A stretch of DNA of 45,988 bases from CADEEV01 sp032127875 (GCA_032127875.1 JAQBHI010000090.1:1-45988); one strand, 5' to 3'; shown: positions 19,565 to 28,252, numbered from the stretch's first letter. Translations and numbers: made by a program. The notes: generated by a model from the sequence alone, not told the origin.

Positions 19565-20923
19565 CTACCGGTCTCCTGTCTTGACGATTGCGGGGACGGC
19601 TGGCTCCGTATCGAGCACGTCGCGCGCCATCACGTAGCGCATCCGGGCTCGGGCATTGGCGTGTTCGTAGAGCGCCTCGACGCGGGTGCTCTCCGCGAGC
19701 GTCAAGGCGGCCTGCGCGTCGAGCACGTCGAGCAGCGTCGCGACGCCGTAGTTGTAGTTTGCCTGGGTCATGTCGAGGGCCTTTTGCGCCTGCTGCACGT
19801 TGAGTTCGGCCGCCTCGTAGATGCTCTTGGCGACGCTCAGGCGGTCCCAGGCGTCCTTCGCCTCCAGCCGAATGTCATTTTCGAGCGCGATCCGATCCTG
19901 CGTGACCTTGGCGCGCTCGGCGCGCGCCTGGGCCACCTTGCCGGCCGTGCGGAAGCCGTCGAAGAGCGGGATCTTCAGGCTGATCCCCAGGTTCCATTTC
20001 TGGAAGTCGCCCTGGGCGAAGTTGCCGAGTTGGCGCACCGAGTAGCCCCAGTTGCCCTCGAGATCGAGGCTGGGCCGGTGCTCGGCCTTGGCGATCCCGA
20101 CGAAGGTGTCGCGGATCTGTTCGTTGAGCGCCACGGCCTTGGCTTCGGGGCGATTCTCCCAGGCGACGCGCACCGCCTCTTCGACCGGCACCTGGAGCGG
20201 CACGTAGGCGAGGCTGTCGGTGGGCTCGATCGGCGTGTCGATCGGCCGGACCATGACGGCGTTCAGCCGGCTCCGCGTGATCTCGGCCCGGCCCCGGAAA
20301 CGCAGCAGCTGGGTGCGCTGGTTCTCGAGGTCCACATTGGAACGCAGCACGTCGAGCTCTGTGGCGACGCCTGCGGCATAGCGGTTCTGCGCCATTTTCA
20401 GATGCTCTTCCTTCTGGCGCACTGCCTTCCCGGCGACGCGCAGCTGTTCGATCGCCAGCAGGTGTTCGTTATAGACCTGCACCGCGAGTAGCGAAACGTC
20501 CTGCTGGGCGCCACGGATCTGCTCACGCCCGTATTGGATGCCCAGCCTGGCGGCCTTGACGGCGCGCCCGACCTTGAAGCTCCACAGCGTCTGCTTCAGA
20601 TGCGCGGTGCCTTCCCACAGGCTCGCCGGACTCGGGTTGAGGCTCTCGCGCAGATCCGGCGGAAACGCATCGAAGCTCGGGCTGTTCAGCAGCCCGGGAT
20701 CCCGGTAGCGGTTGAAATTGCCGAGCAGCTCGAGCTCGGGCAGCGCGTCGGCCAGCGCCTCCTGCTTGCGCCCTTCGAGGATGTTCAGGTCTTCACGGGT
20801 CTTGCGCAGCGTGGGGTTGGCACCCAGCGCAAGCGCCACGGCCTGAGCCCGCGACAACGCGTCGGCCCCGGCAACGGCGGAGAGCGGCAAGCTCACGAGA
20901 GCGAAAATGAGGATTCTTTTCAT
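19565..20923 (-). CDS. TolC-family outer-membrane efflux protein
   Basis: A 452-residue trimeric channel protein. The signal peptide MKRILIFALVSLPLSAVAGA is followed by two OEP repeats. The first begins LSRAQAVALALGANPTLRK and includes AGVATELDVLRSNVDLENQ. The second includes LKIPLFDGFRTAGKVAQA and NYNYGVATLLDVLDAQAAL. The ATG at 20923 overlaps the TetR stop by four bases (ATGA), which fixes the start. Further in-frame codons upstream lie inside the TetR gene and are not used. It is the second gene of the efflux operon. Confidence 0.95.
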   Translation of the reverse strand: MKRILIFALVSLPLSAVAGADALSRAQAVALALGANPTLRKTREDLNILEGRKQEALADALPELELLGNFNRYRDPGLLNSPSFDAFPPDLRESLNPSPASLWEGTAHLKQTLWSFKVGRAVKAARLGIQYGREQIRGAQQDVSLLAVQVYNEHLLAIEQLRVAGKAVRQKEEHLKMAQNRYAAGVATELDVLRSNVDLENQRTQLLRFRGRAEITRSRLNAVMVRPIDTPIEPTDSLAYVPLQVPVEEAVRVAWENRPEAKAVALNEQIRDTFVGIAKAEHRPSLDLEGNWGYSVRQLGNFAQGDFQKWNLGISLKIPLFDGFRTAGKVAQARAERAKVTQDRIALENDIRLEAKDAWDRLSVAKSIYEAAELNVQQAQKALDMTQANYNYGVATLLDVLDAQAALTLAESTRVEALYEHANARARMRYVMARDVLDTEPAVPAIVKTGDR

Positions 20924-21519
20924 GATCCCTGGCGCCAACCTTGGAGCAGTGAATCGACGATCGCGTCGGCCAGTGCGGGCGTCAGGTCGGGCTTGCCCAA
21001 CAGCACGTTGCCGCACAGCGACTCGCCCAGCGCACCCATGAAGACGAGCATGCGCACGTCGGTCGCGCCGGCGCGGAACTCTCCCGCCGCGACTCCGTCT
21101 TCCACACTGCGAGCGATCCGACCCACCATCTCTTCGTAGAAGCGGGGAAAGTCGGTGCGGGGCGCCGAGCCGGCCGGGTTGTGGACGAGGGAAAGGATAA
21201 AGCGCATCAGCTCGCGGTTCTGGCGGGCATTGTCGAAGTAACCGCGGGCCACGCGGCGGAGCTTCTCCTGGACAGGAATCTTCGCTTCGAGGTCGCGAAC
21301 CAGGTTGGCGTGGAACGCCTCGAGCGTCCCGTCGACCAGGGCCCGGTAAACGCCGTCCTTACTGCCATAGAAGTGATAGAGCGTCGGCTTGGTAATTCCG
21401 GCCGCCTCGCAGATTTCGCGAACCGAAGTGGCGTCGTAGCCCTTCGATGAGAATAACTGCAATGCTTCCAGTAAGATCCGATCATTGGAACGGACTTCGA
21501 GAGTGGCCATCTTGGTCAT
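20920..21519 (-). CDS. TetR/AcrR-family regulator of the efflux operon
   Basis: A 199-residue repressor. The N-terminal helix-turn-helix reads ILLEALQLFSSKGYDATSV, EICEAAGITKPTLYHFYGSK, with an all-helical ligand domain after. It heads its own operon and is coupled to the tolC-like gene by an ATGA overlap, so it is probably autoregulated through the palindrome at 21525-21543 just upstream of the start. ATGs at 21519 and 21510 are both possible. The ligand is unknown, probably a pump substrate. Confidence 0.94.
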   Translation of the reverse strand: MTKMATLEVRSNDRILLEALQLFSSKGYDATSVREICEAAGITKPTLYHFYGSKDGVYRALVDGTLEAFHANLVRDLEAKIPVQEKLRRVARGYFDNARQNRELMRFILSLVHNPAGSAPRTDFPRFYEEMVGRIARSVEDGVAAGEFRAGATDVRMLVFMGALGESLCGNVLLGKPDLTPALADAIVDSLLQGWRQGS

Positions 21520-21524
21520 GTACG

Positions 21525-21543
21525 TACCGGACGGTATACCGGT
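21525..21543. promoter_or_regulatory. Candidate TetR operator
   Basis: TACCG-GA-CGGTA (21525-21536) is a perfect inverted repeat. It overlaps the palindrome GGTATACC (21533-21540) and a wider ACCGG/CCGGT pair (21526-21543). The position, five bases before the ATG at 21519, suits autorepression by the adjacent TetR regulator. The assignment rests on symmetry and position only. Confidence 0.45.
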
Positions 21544-21687
21544 TCCCCCGTTTGTTCAAGCGCCTGGGCAAGCCCTGTGGTAGCCTAGGCTTCCTCGTGG
21601 CCCCGGGTTTCACCAGGGGTGCTCCCCGCCCGGGACCTCTTGGGTCCGGTCCGGGGCTGTCAAGAGAACAACCCCCTTGGAGGAAGT

Positions 21688-22977
21688 TTGGCAACGAATC
21701 ATCAGGACGAGCAACGCCTCGCCCTCTTCATCGACTTCGAGAACATCGCAATCGGCGTCCGAGACGCCCACTATCGCAAGTTCGACGTGAACCTGGTCCT
21801 GGAGCGGCTGCTCGACAAGGGCAAGCTCCTGGTCAAGAAGGCCTACGCCGACTGGAGCCGCTACTCCGACTACAAGCGCAGCTTCCACGAGGCGGCGATC
21901 GAGTTGATCGAGGTGCCGCAGAAGTCCATCGGCGGCAAGAACTCGGCCGACATCCGGCTGGTCGTCGACGCCATGGACATGTCCTTCCAGAAGGACCACA
22001 TCAACTGCTTCGTGGTCGCCTCCGGCGACTCCGACTTCTCCCCGCTCGTCTCGAAGCTGAAGGAGAACAACAAGTACGTGATCGGCCTCGGGGTCAAGAA
22101 CTCGACCTCAGACCTGCTCATCGAGAACTGCGACGAGTTCATCTTCTACGAGGATCTGGTCCGCGGTCAGGCGCGCCCGATGCCGGCGATCGGAAACCTG
22201 CCCGAGAAGGTCCAGGAATGCTTCGGCCTGCTGGTGGATTCGGTTCTCGCCCTGCAGCGTGAGAACAAGGAGATCCTGTGGGGCTCCATGGTCAAGGAGA
22301 CCATGAAGCGCAAGAAGCCCAGCTTCAACGAGACCTACTACGGCTTCCGCACCTTCAGCCATCTGCTCGAAGAGGCGCAGCGCAAGAACATCGTGGTGCT
22401 GCGCCGCGACCAGAAGTCGGGCAGCTATGTGGTCGAGGACCTCGGCCCGGGATCCGGCACAGCGGTCGCAATGACCACTGCCACCGCCGCGCCCGCTCCG
22501 GCCGCCGGGCCGCGGTTGGTGGATCCGCCAGCGGCAGGTACCAGCGCCAGCCCGACGCCCACGAACGGAGAGGCCGTGGCGGCGGAGGCTTCGGCCACCG
22601 CTGCGCGCCCAGTCCGGCGGCGGCGTGGCCGGGGACGGCGCTCGCGAAGCGGGGCGCTCGGCGCGCCGGGAGCGGCGGCCGATGGCACGACGCCGATCCT
22701 CGACGAAGGCCCCGACGACGACGAGGGCGAGGAACTCGGTGCCGAAGGCGCGCACCTGGAACACGACGAGCACCACGCGTCGCACGAGCCCGCCGCTGCG
22801 GCGGGGGGCCAGGACGAGGGACATCAAGAGCCGTCGACAGCGAGCCGCCTCGACGCGGAGGAACGCGCGAGTTTCTCGCTGTTCTCCTGGTTGCGCCGCG
22901 ACCCGCCGCGGGACAACGAGGCGCTCCCGGCTCCAGTCGAGCCCGCACCCAAGCCCGACGCGGACGGCAGCGAGTAG
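21688..22977 (+). CDS. NYN-domain (LabA/PIN-like) protein with OST-HTH domain and long disordered tail
   Basis: A 429-residue predicted RNA-binding protein or ribonuclease. The NYN domain (about 10-160) has acidic residues in FIDFENI (Asp16), KNSADIRLVVDAMD (Asp88, Asp94) and ASGDSDFSPL (Asp114, Asp116), the expected metal site. An OST-HTH/LOTUS-like domain follows (about 178-250, ending SGSYVVED). The last 170 residues are low-complexity: Ala/Pro, then an RRRRGRGRR basic patch, then an acidic and His-rich stretch. The TTG at 21688 is chosen because GGAGG sits four bases upstream and family similarity begins right after. The leader (about 21585-21687) is GC-rich with several short inverted repeats. 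Confidence 0.85.
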   Translation: MATNHQDEQRLALFIDFENIAIGVRDAHYRKFDVNLVLERLLDKGKLLVKKAYADWSRYSDYKRSFHEAAIELIEVPQKSIGGKNSADIRLVVDAMDMSFQKDHINCFVVASGDSDFSPLVSKLKENNKYVIGLGVKNSTSDLLIENCDEFIFYEDLVRGQARPMPAIGNLPEKVQECFGLLVDSVLALQRENKEILWGSMVKETMKRKKPSFNETYYGFRTFSHLLEEAQRKNIVVLRRDQKSGSYVVEDLGPGSGTAVAMTTATAAPAPAAGPRLVDPPAAGTSASPTPTNGEAVAAEASATAARPVRRRRGRGRRSRSGALGAPGAAADGTTPILDEGPDDDEGEELGAEGAHLEHDEHHASHEPAAAAGGQDEGHQEPSTASRLDAEERASFSLFSWLRRDPPRDNEALPAPVEPAPKPDADGSE

Positions 22978-22986
22978 CGACCAGGC

Positions 22987-23076
22987 AGATCGGGGGGGTA
23001 CTGAAGCATGCACCCCGCGCCCATCGGGCTCCCCCGTGAGGCGCTCCGCGCCGGAGTAAATCTGGCGTTCCGCTGT
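22987..23076 (+). repeat. Intergenic repeat copy 3, between convergent NYN and GTPase-fusion genes
   Basis: It has the same order of blocks as copy 2: a seven-G run followed by TA, GAAGC, CACCCCGCGC, a C-run, a GGCGC/GCGCC hairpin with a TCC loop (about 23040-23052), then GCCGGAGTAAATCTGGCG and TTCCGCTG. It fills the gap between the stop codons of two convergent genes. Confidence 0.55.
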
Positions 23077-25167
23077 CTACGCGGGCAAAAGCGCTAGCGT
23101 GAACTTCCGGCCGGAGCTGGTCTGCTCCACGGCCAGCGTCCCACCATGGAGCTCGGCCACGCGCCGTACAAAGCTCAAGCCTAGAGGCGAAGCGCTACCC
23201 CCAGTCTCGGCCATCGGGCCGCCCACCACTCCGATCAGCGGTGGCGCCTCCGCCATGGAGAAGCGCACCTGATCGCCTTCCAGGGCGACTCGCACCGGCA
23301 CCGCTCTGTCGGGGCCGAAACCGGCCTGGTCGAGGAGCGCTTTGAGCGCGAGCCGTAGCAGAACGCGATCGCCGAGCACGCCACCCGCTCCACCGATCAC
23401 GCGTATCTCGACCCTGTCGGCCGCCAGATCGGCGGCCAGATCGACGATCGCGACGTCCTCCTTCTCGATCGCGCCGTTGTTGAAAGCCAGCAGCGAGCGG
23501 GCCGTCGCGAGGGCACCGGCGAGACCCGGCGACAGCTTGACGAACTCCTGCAGAAACCAGCCGGGCAGGTCGCTGCGCCGCCGCAGGGAGCCGAACTCGT
23601 CGCGCAGCCCGCCCAGGAACTCGACCACCTCGCCCAGGCCGCGAACCGAGGCCGTGCCCGAGACGGCGAGCTGCAAGGAACGTTCTGCACTCTTCACCGT
23701 CTCCAGCGTCGAGGCGAGTTCGAGCGAGGCCGAAAGCGCGCGAGCCAGCATGCCCAGGTGCGCCAGGGCGTCAACCGGCGGCAGTGCCTCGTCGTGCGTG
23801 AAGTAGAGCATTCCCAGCCCCAGCAGGCCGCGTGGCGTGCGCACCGGCACCGACGTCACGGCCCCGAAGTGAGGCTCGGCGAAATCCAGGGCATCGCCCA
23901 GATCGAGGGCGTCGGCGGCAGCGTGGGTGTGCGGTTCCGTCTCGTTCAGGAAGCAGGCCTGGATGTGGCGCAGGCCCTTCACCGACCGCGAGAGCGGATC
24001 CTCGCTGAGGCGGCCGAAGTAGGCCACGGCGCGCAACGATTTGTCGGGCCCCGCCAGCAGGAACGAGGCGTGCACGCAGGAGGCCGCGCCGGCCATCCGC
24101 GTGAGGATCGCACGCAGCGTGGCCTCGAGCGGCTGGCCGGCGATGAAGCCCTGGGCGGTCGCCAGGATCTGTTGCAGGTCGTCCACGCGCCGCTTCATGA
24201 CGTCGCGGTCCTCGCGCACCTCGGCCAGCACCGTGGAGAGCTGCGACGAAGCTTGCGCATACGACTCGACGAGTGTTTCGTTGGCACGTGCGTCGGGGCC
24301 GGCGCCGGCCATCTTCTCGGCGTCGGCCGGGAGCGCCACGCGCACCAGGCGACGCTCGGGCGGCGGCTCGGCTGCCGGTTCCGAAATTGCAGCAGCCGGG
24401 TCCGGGTCCGCTGGCGGCGTGGCGACGGCCGGCGTCAGCGGCTTGAGCGGGATGTTTGGCGCGAGCGGGTCGGCCGCGAGCGGGTTGGGTTCGAGCGCCA
24501 GCGACGCGGTGCCGAACATGCTCACGACGGCCGCCTGCGTCCATTGCGAGAGCGTCTGCCCCCTCCGCGTCTCGACGACCTGATAGCGCGTCGCGAGGTC
24601 CTGCATGGTGCGCAGCAGGATGCAGGAGAAGGTCTCGAGGACGCCCTCGCCGCGCACGGCCACGGCCGGGAACGCGTCGACCCTGCGCGCGTTGAGCGCG
24701 CGGTCCATGAACTCGATCGGCGTCAACTGGGGAAGATCGCGCTTGTTGTACTGGAGCACCAGCGGCATGGTGGCCGGATCGAGCTGATGCGAGATCAGGT
24801 TCTCAGTCATCTCGCGGAAGCTCTGGATGTTCTCTCCCCAGCGATCCTCCGCAGAGTTGGCGACGAACACGCAGGAGTCGGCGCCGCGCACCACGAGACG
24901 CCGCGTCGCGGCATACATCGCCTGCCCGGGCACGGCCAGCACCTGGAGTCGGATGTCGAAGCCGCGGAAGCCGGGGGCCCGGATTGGCAGCAGGTCGAAC
25001 AGGATCGTGCGGTCCTGGGCGGAGTTGATCGAGACGAACTCGCCGCGACGGTTCGCCTGGGTATGCTGGTGGAGCACCTGCAGGTTGGTCGTCTTGCCGC
25101 CGACCGCAGGACCGTAGTAGACGATCTTGACCTTGATCGTCCGTTCGCGATGGAGGAGTTCGACCAT
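23077..25167 (-). CDS. MglA-like GTPase fused to GAF and histidine-kinase-like ATPase domains
   Basis: A 696-residue fusion. Residues 1-200 form a Ras-like GTPase of the MglA type: P-loop GPAVGGKTT (19-27), LAVPGQAMYAATRRLV at the G3 position and QYNKRDLPQ for guanine specificity. Residues about 200-335 are a Pro/Ala linker and coiled coil (LAEVREDRDVMKRRVDDLQQ), about 340-490 a GAF-like sensor, and about 515-696 a GHKL ATPase-like end with GLSFVRRVAELHGGTL. No H-E-x-x-N/T-P phosphoacceptor helix is visible, and the N-box lacks its Asn (LLRLALKALLDQA). It may therefore be a non-phosphorylating sensor. It could couple a polarity-type GTPase switch to a small ligand. It is divergent from the GGDEF gene. 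Confidence 0.82.
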   Translation of the reverse strand: MVELLHRERTIKVKIVYYGPAVGGKTTNLQVLHQHTQANRRGEFVSINSAQDRTILFDLLPIRAPGFRGFDIRLQVLAVPGQAMYAATRRLVVRGADSCVFVANSAEDRWGENIQSFREMTENLISHQLDPATMPLVLQYNKRDLPQLTPIEFMDRALNARRVDAFPAVAVRGEGVLETFSCILLRTMQDLATRYQVVETRRGQTLSQWTQAAVVSMFGTASLALEPNPLAADPLAPNIPLKPLTPAVATPPADPDPAAAISEPAAEPPPERRLVRVALPADAEKMAGAGPDARANETLVESYAQASSQLSTVLAEVREDRDVMKRRVDDLQQILATAQGFIAGQPLEATLRAILTRMAGAASCVHASFLLAGPDKSLRAVAYFGRLSEDPLSRSVKGLRHIQACFLNETEPHTHAAADALDLGDALDFAEPHFGAVTSVPVRTPRGLLGLGMLYFTHDEALPPVDALAHLGMLARALSASLELASTLETVKSAERSLQLAVSGTASVRGLGEVVEFLGGLRDEFGSLRRRSDLPGWFLQEFVKLSPGLAGALATARSLLAFNNGAIEKEDVAIVDLAADLAADRVEIRVIGGAGGVLGDRVLLRLALKALLDQAGFGPDRAVPVRVALEGDQVRFSMAEAPPLIGVVGGPMAETGGSASPLGLSFVRRVAELHGGTLAVEQTSSGRKFTLALLPA

Positions 25168-25417
25168 GGAGGGTCGCCCCGGACGAGGCGTGCGACTGAG
25201 GCTAGCTCACTTCGCTCGGTGATTCAACGACTAGTCCGCGGAGGGCCAGGCTTCGGCCTCAGCGGCCGGAAAGCAGACGCCGGGATGGCCGAATGACGGC
25301 CGCCTCCGGCGTATGTCCGATCCACTCGTATTCCGCCAAGCTCCTGCGTCACAACCGATTCGCGACCCAGCACCGACCAGGCCCGCTCCGGGCACGAGGC
25401 TTGCTCTATCGGGGGGA

Positions 25418-26668
25418 ATGAGCCTCATGCTGGCGGTCGCGATCGGAGCGCTGATCGGCATGGTGGGCATGCTGCGGGCCGTGGTGCGACAGGCCCGGGC
25501 CCTGGCGATCCTGCGCGTCGAGGCCGTCGCATCGGCTCGCGAGATCTCTCGGCTGTCCCGGGACCTGGCGAACACGCAGGCCGAGCGCGCGTTCGTCCTC
25601 CAGTTCCTCCGCGATTTCCCCCACATGACGCGGGAGCTCCACGCCGGCCTGCGTGAGCGGGCAATCCCGCAATTGCTGTTGAAGGTTGCGGCGCGAGCCT
25701 TCGAGCCCCACGGCGCGGTGGTCTTCGTGCGCCGGCGCTCGGCGGAGAGCCAATCGGACCGTGCCGGCAACCTGGTGGTCGCGGCCTCGCTGCCTGGGGC
25801 GGCCGCGCTGCGGCTGGGGACGGAGCTGGCGATCGGCGAGGGCCCCGTCGGGTATGCGGCCGAGGCCCAGCGGGTGATGGGGCAGAGCGACTTCGAGTCG
25901 GCGCCTGCGAGCGAGCGCGCCCGGATCCGACGCGGGCAATTGGCGGGCTTCGAAGCGCAGCTGGTCGCACCCATGGTCTTCGGGGACGAGACGCTGGGGG
26001 CCATCGCCCTGGCCGGTTGTTCGCGGACGGGAGACGAGGCCAAGGCCGTGTTGAGACTGATCGCCGAGGCGGGCGCCAAGGCCGTGAAGGACGCGGCGGC
26101 CTTTCAGGACATCAGGACGACGGCCGAGCTCGACGGACTCACGGGCATCCTGAACAAGCGCCACACGACCCAGCTGCTGGGCGAGATGGTCTACGATTCG
26201 TCACGGCGCGGCGCGCCGGTTTCGGTTTTCCTCTTCGACGTCGACAACTTCAAGCACTACAACGACAGCAACGGCCACCTGGCCGGCGACGAACTGCTGC
26301 GCGAGCTGGCGCGGCTGGTCGGCGACAACTTGCGTCGCGGCGACGTGTTCGGCCGCTTCGGCGGCGAGGAGTTCATCGTGGCATTGCCGGACACCGACCG
26401 TAAACAGGCGCTCGCCGTCGCCGAAAAGATCCGGCGGGCGATCGCCACTCACCCCTTTGCCCATGGCGCGGGCCAGCCCCTGGGCTGTTTGAGCGTGAGC
26501 GGCGGTGTCGCCGCGCACCCGAAGGACGGTGGGGACAGCGCCGCCGTGCTGCGCGCCGCCGACAAGGCGCTCTATGCCGCGAAGGGCGCCGGCCGCAACC
26601 GTGTGGCGGCGGCGGAGCTCTCCTACTTGGACGAGGAGCCCGCCCCGGCCGAGGTCAGCCGCCAGTGA
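25418..26668 (+). CDS. Membrane-anchored GAF-GGDEF diguanylate cyclase
   Basis: Predicted enzyme making cyclic di-GMP. Using the ATG at 25418 (preceded by a G-rich stretch) the protein is 416 residues: one N-terminal membrane helix (1-22), coiled coil, a GAF-like domain (about 75-225), and a GGDEF domain with ELDGLTGILNKRH, FLFDVDNFKHYNDSNGH and the active-site GGEEF (315-319). The product-inhibition I-site RRGD sits five residues before it. All signatures of an active, feedback-controlled cyclase are present. An upstream ATG at 25313 would add 35 residues that look non-coding and delay the membrane helix. Its stop overlaps the next gene by one base. Confidence 0.88.
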   Translation: MSLMLAVAIGALIGMVGMLRAVVRQARALAILRVEAVASAREISRLSRDLANTQAERAFVLQFLRDFPHMTRELHAGLRERAIPQLLLKVAARAFEPHGAVVFVRRRSAESQSDRAGNLVVAASLPGAAALRLGTELAIGEGPVGYAAEAQRVMGQSDFESAPASERARIRRGQLAGFEAQLVAPMVFGDETLGAIALAGCSRTGDEAKAVLRLIAEAGAKAVKDAAAFQDIRTTAELDGLTGILNKRHTTQLLGEMVYDSSRRGAPVSVFLFDVDNFKHYNDSNGHLAGDELLRELARLVGDNLRRGDVFGRFGGEEFIVALPDTDRKQALAVAEKIRRAIATHPFAHGAGQPLGCLSVSGGVAAHPKDGGDSAAVLRAADKALYAAKGAGRNRVAAAELSYLDEEPAPAEVSRQ

Positions 26669-27954
26669 TGCGCCCAAGCGTCTCCCCTTACGGAGAACAC
26701 ACCGAGGAGCTGCGCGAAATCCTCGTCGAAAACGGCAGCCTCGCGCTGCTGCTGATCGACATCTCGCAACTGGCCCAAGTGGAGCATGACTACGGCTCCG
26801 GCGCCTTCGAGAAGGTGCTCACGGCGGCCGGCGACCTGATCGGCGAACTGCGCGGCAGCGAAGTCCGCGGCAGCGACATCCTCACGGTCACCGATCGCGG
26901 CGGCGACGCCTTCTTGCTGTTCCTCTCACCGCGCCGCTATGGCGACTCCACCCAGGTAGCCGATCTGCAGGCGGCAGCCGGGCGTGTGGAGGAGGGCCTC
27001 AACCGCAAGTTGGCGCGGCTGACCTCACCCTATCTGCGCGGGCGCCAGAAGGTGAGCGTCGGCTTCTCGCTGGTGTTCTTCAACCCGCTCGTGATGCCCG
27101 ACCGGCTGCTGGCGCGACTGGTGGAAGAGGCGTGGGAGTGCGTGCGGGTCCAGAAGATGCAGCGGGACTTCCAGAACCGCTGCCGCCTCCAGGAGATCCT
27201 CCTCCAGGACCAGCTGCGAGTCGTGTTCCAGCCGGTGGTGGACCTGCGCAGTGGCGGCACGGTGGGCTACGAGGCCCTGGCCCGCGGCCCGGCAGGATCC
27301 GCGCACCAGATGCCGGCCAACCTGTTCGAGATCGCTTCGGAGGCCGACATGGTCTTCGAGCTGGATCGCAGCTGTCGAAAACGGGCCCTGGCGGCGGCCC
27401 GCGCCATGCCTCTCGGCGCCAAGCTCTTCGTCAACGTCTTTCCCTCCTGCATGTACGACCCGGAGTTCCAGGGTGCGAAGCTGATCCGGCTACTCGAAGG
27501 CCTCGGCTTATCGCCCGAACGCATCGTCCTCGAGATCAACGAGAAGTACGCCATCGAAAACTACACGCTGTTCGTGGAAGCGCTGCAGAACCTCACTCGG
27601 GTGGGCTTCGAGATCGCCATCGACGACATCGGGGCCGGCTACTCGGGCCTCGAGAAGATCGCCCACTTGAACCCCCGCTACCTGAAGCTCGACATGCAGC
27701 TGGTCAAGGACATCGACTCCAGCTACATCCGGCGCGAGATGGCCAGGGCCTTCAAGTCCTTCGCCGACAAGATGGACGCGACGATCATCGCTGAAGGGAT
27801 CGAGCGCGAGGAAGAGTTGCGCACGCTCGTGGAGCTGGGCGTCGCCTGGGGACAGGGGTTCCTGCTGGGGCGGCCGGCCGACGGCTTCGGCATCTCGGGT
27901 CCGCGTGCCGCCGTATTTTCGGAGGTGGGCGCCCAGGCCGCAGCAACGCTCTAG
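26668..27954 (+). CDS. EAL-domain cyclic-di-GMP phosphodiesterase with degenerate GGDEF domain
   Basis: A 428-residue protein. The N-terminal GGDEF-like domain (about 20-165) has GGDAF at 78-82, so cyclase activity is unlikely and a GTP-sensing or structural role is possible. The EAL domain begins near 175: QPVVDLRSGGTVGYEALARG with Glu202, LFVNVFP, VLEINEKYAIEN, AIDDIGAGYSGL, LKLDMQLVKDI, IIAEGIE and GQGFLLGRP. All metal and catalytic positions are retained, so it should hydrolyse cyclic di-GMP. The ATG shares a base with the cyclase stop (TGATG), so synthesis and breakdown enzymes are made together. Confidence 0.9.
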   Translation: MRPSVSPYGEHTEELREILVENGSLALLLIDISQLAQVEHDYGSGAFEKVLTAAGDLIGELRGSEVRGSDILTVTDRGGDAFLLFLSPRRYGDSTQVADLQAAAGRVEEGLNRKLARLTSPYLRGRQKVSVGFSLVFFNPLVMPDRLLARLVEEAWECVRVQKMQRDFQNRCRLQEILLQDQLRVVFQPVVDLRSGGTVGYEALARGPAGSAHQMPANLFEIASEADMVFELDRSCRKRALAAARAMPLGAKLFVNVFPSCMYDPEFQGAKLIRLLEGLGLSPERIVLEINEKYAIENYTLFVEALQNLTRVGFEIAIDDIGAGYSGLEKIAHLNPRYLKLDMQLVKDIDSSYIRREMARAFKSFADKMDATIIAEGIEREEELRTLVELGVAWGQGFLLGRPADGFGISGPRAAVFSEVGAQAAATL

Positions 27955-28046
27955 ACACACGCTGAGCGTCATGCCATGGGCGTCAACTCGAAGACATGGC
28001 GGAAGCCTGGCTCTGGGGCCGCCGGCCCTTGACCGCAGGCCGCGAT

Positions 28047-28121
28047 TGGTAGCGCTACGGGGATTCGAACCCCGGTTTGATGGCTGAGAACCAACCGTCC
28101 TAACCCCTAGACGATAGCGCC
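28047..28121 (-). tRNA. tRNA-Glu (anticodon CTC)
   Basis: The minus strand folds as a complete 75-base tRNA with encoded CCA. The acceptor pair is GGCGCTA with TAGCGCT (one G-T at 1-72), the D-arm is GTCTAGGGGTTAGGAC, the anticodon loop is TTCTCAG with anticodon CTC, and the T-arm is CGGGG TTCGAAT CCCCG. It reads GAG codons. Oddity: the anticodon stem GTTGG/CCATC contains one T-T mismatch at its second pair. A promoter-like sequence lies just upstream. Confidence 0.95.
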
Positions 28122-28128
28122 GTCAGAA

Positions 28129-28158
28129 ATCTTATCTGAAAGCGGTGTTTTCCTTCAA
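28129..28158 (-). promoter_or_regulatory. Putative tRNA-Glu promoter
   Basis: On the minus strand TTGAAG (28158-28153) and TAAGAT (28134-28129) are separated by 18 bases, with the tRNA 5' end seven bases further on. The match to sigma-70 boxes is moderate. The spacing and position relative to a certain RNA gene support it. Confidence 0.5.
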
Positions 28159-28252
28159 GCCGCAGCCCATCCTGCGAGTCCGTGAGCAGGCTCACGGTGC
28201 GGGGGGCGCGGGGGCGGCCACCATGAGGTACAGTGCGAGAGGAGGCCTGTCG

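Noticed and set aside
25240..25270. AGGC-TTCG-GCCT hairpin between GTPase-fusion and cyclase genes
   Set aside because: Only four paired bases at the tetraloop with mismatches beyond; both neighbouring genes are divergent, so a terminator is not expected there.
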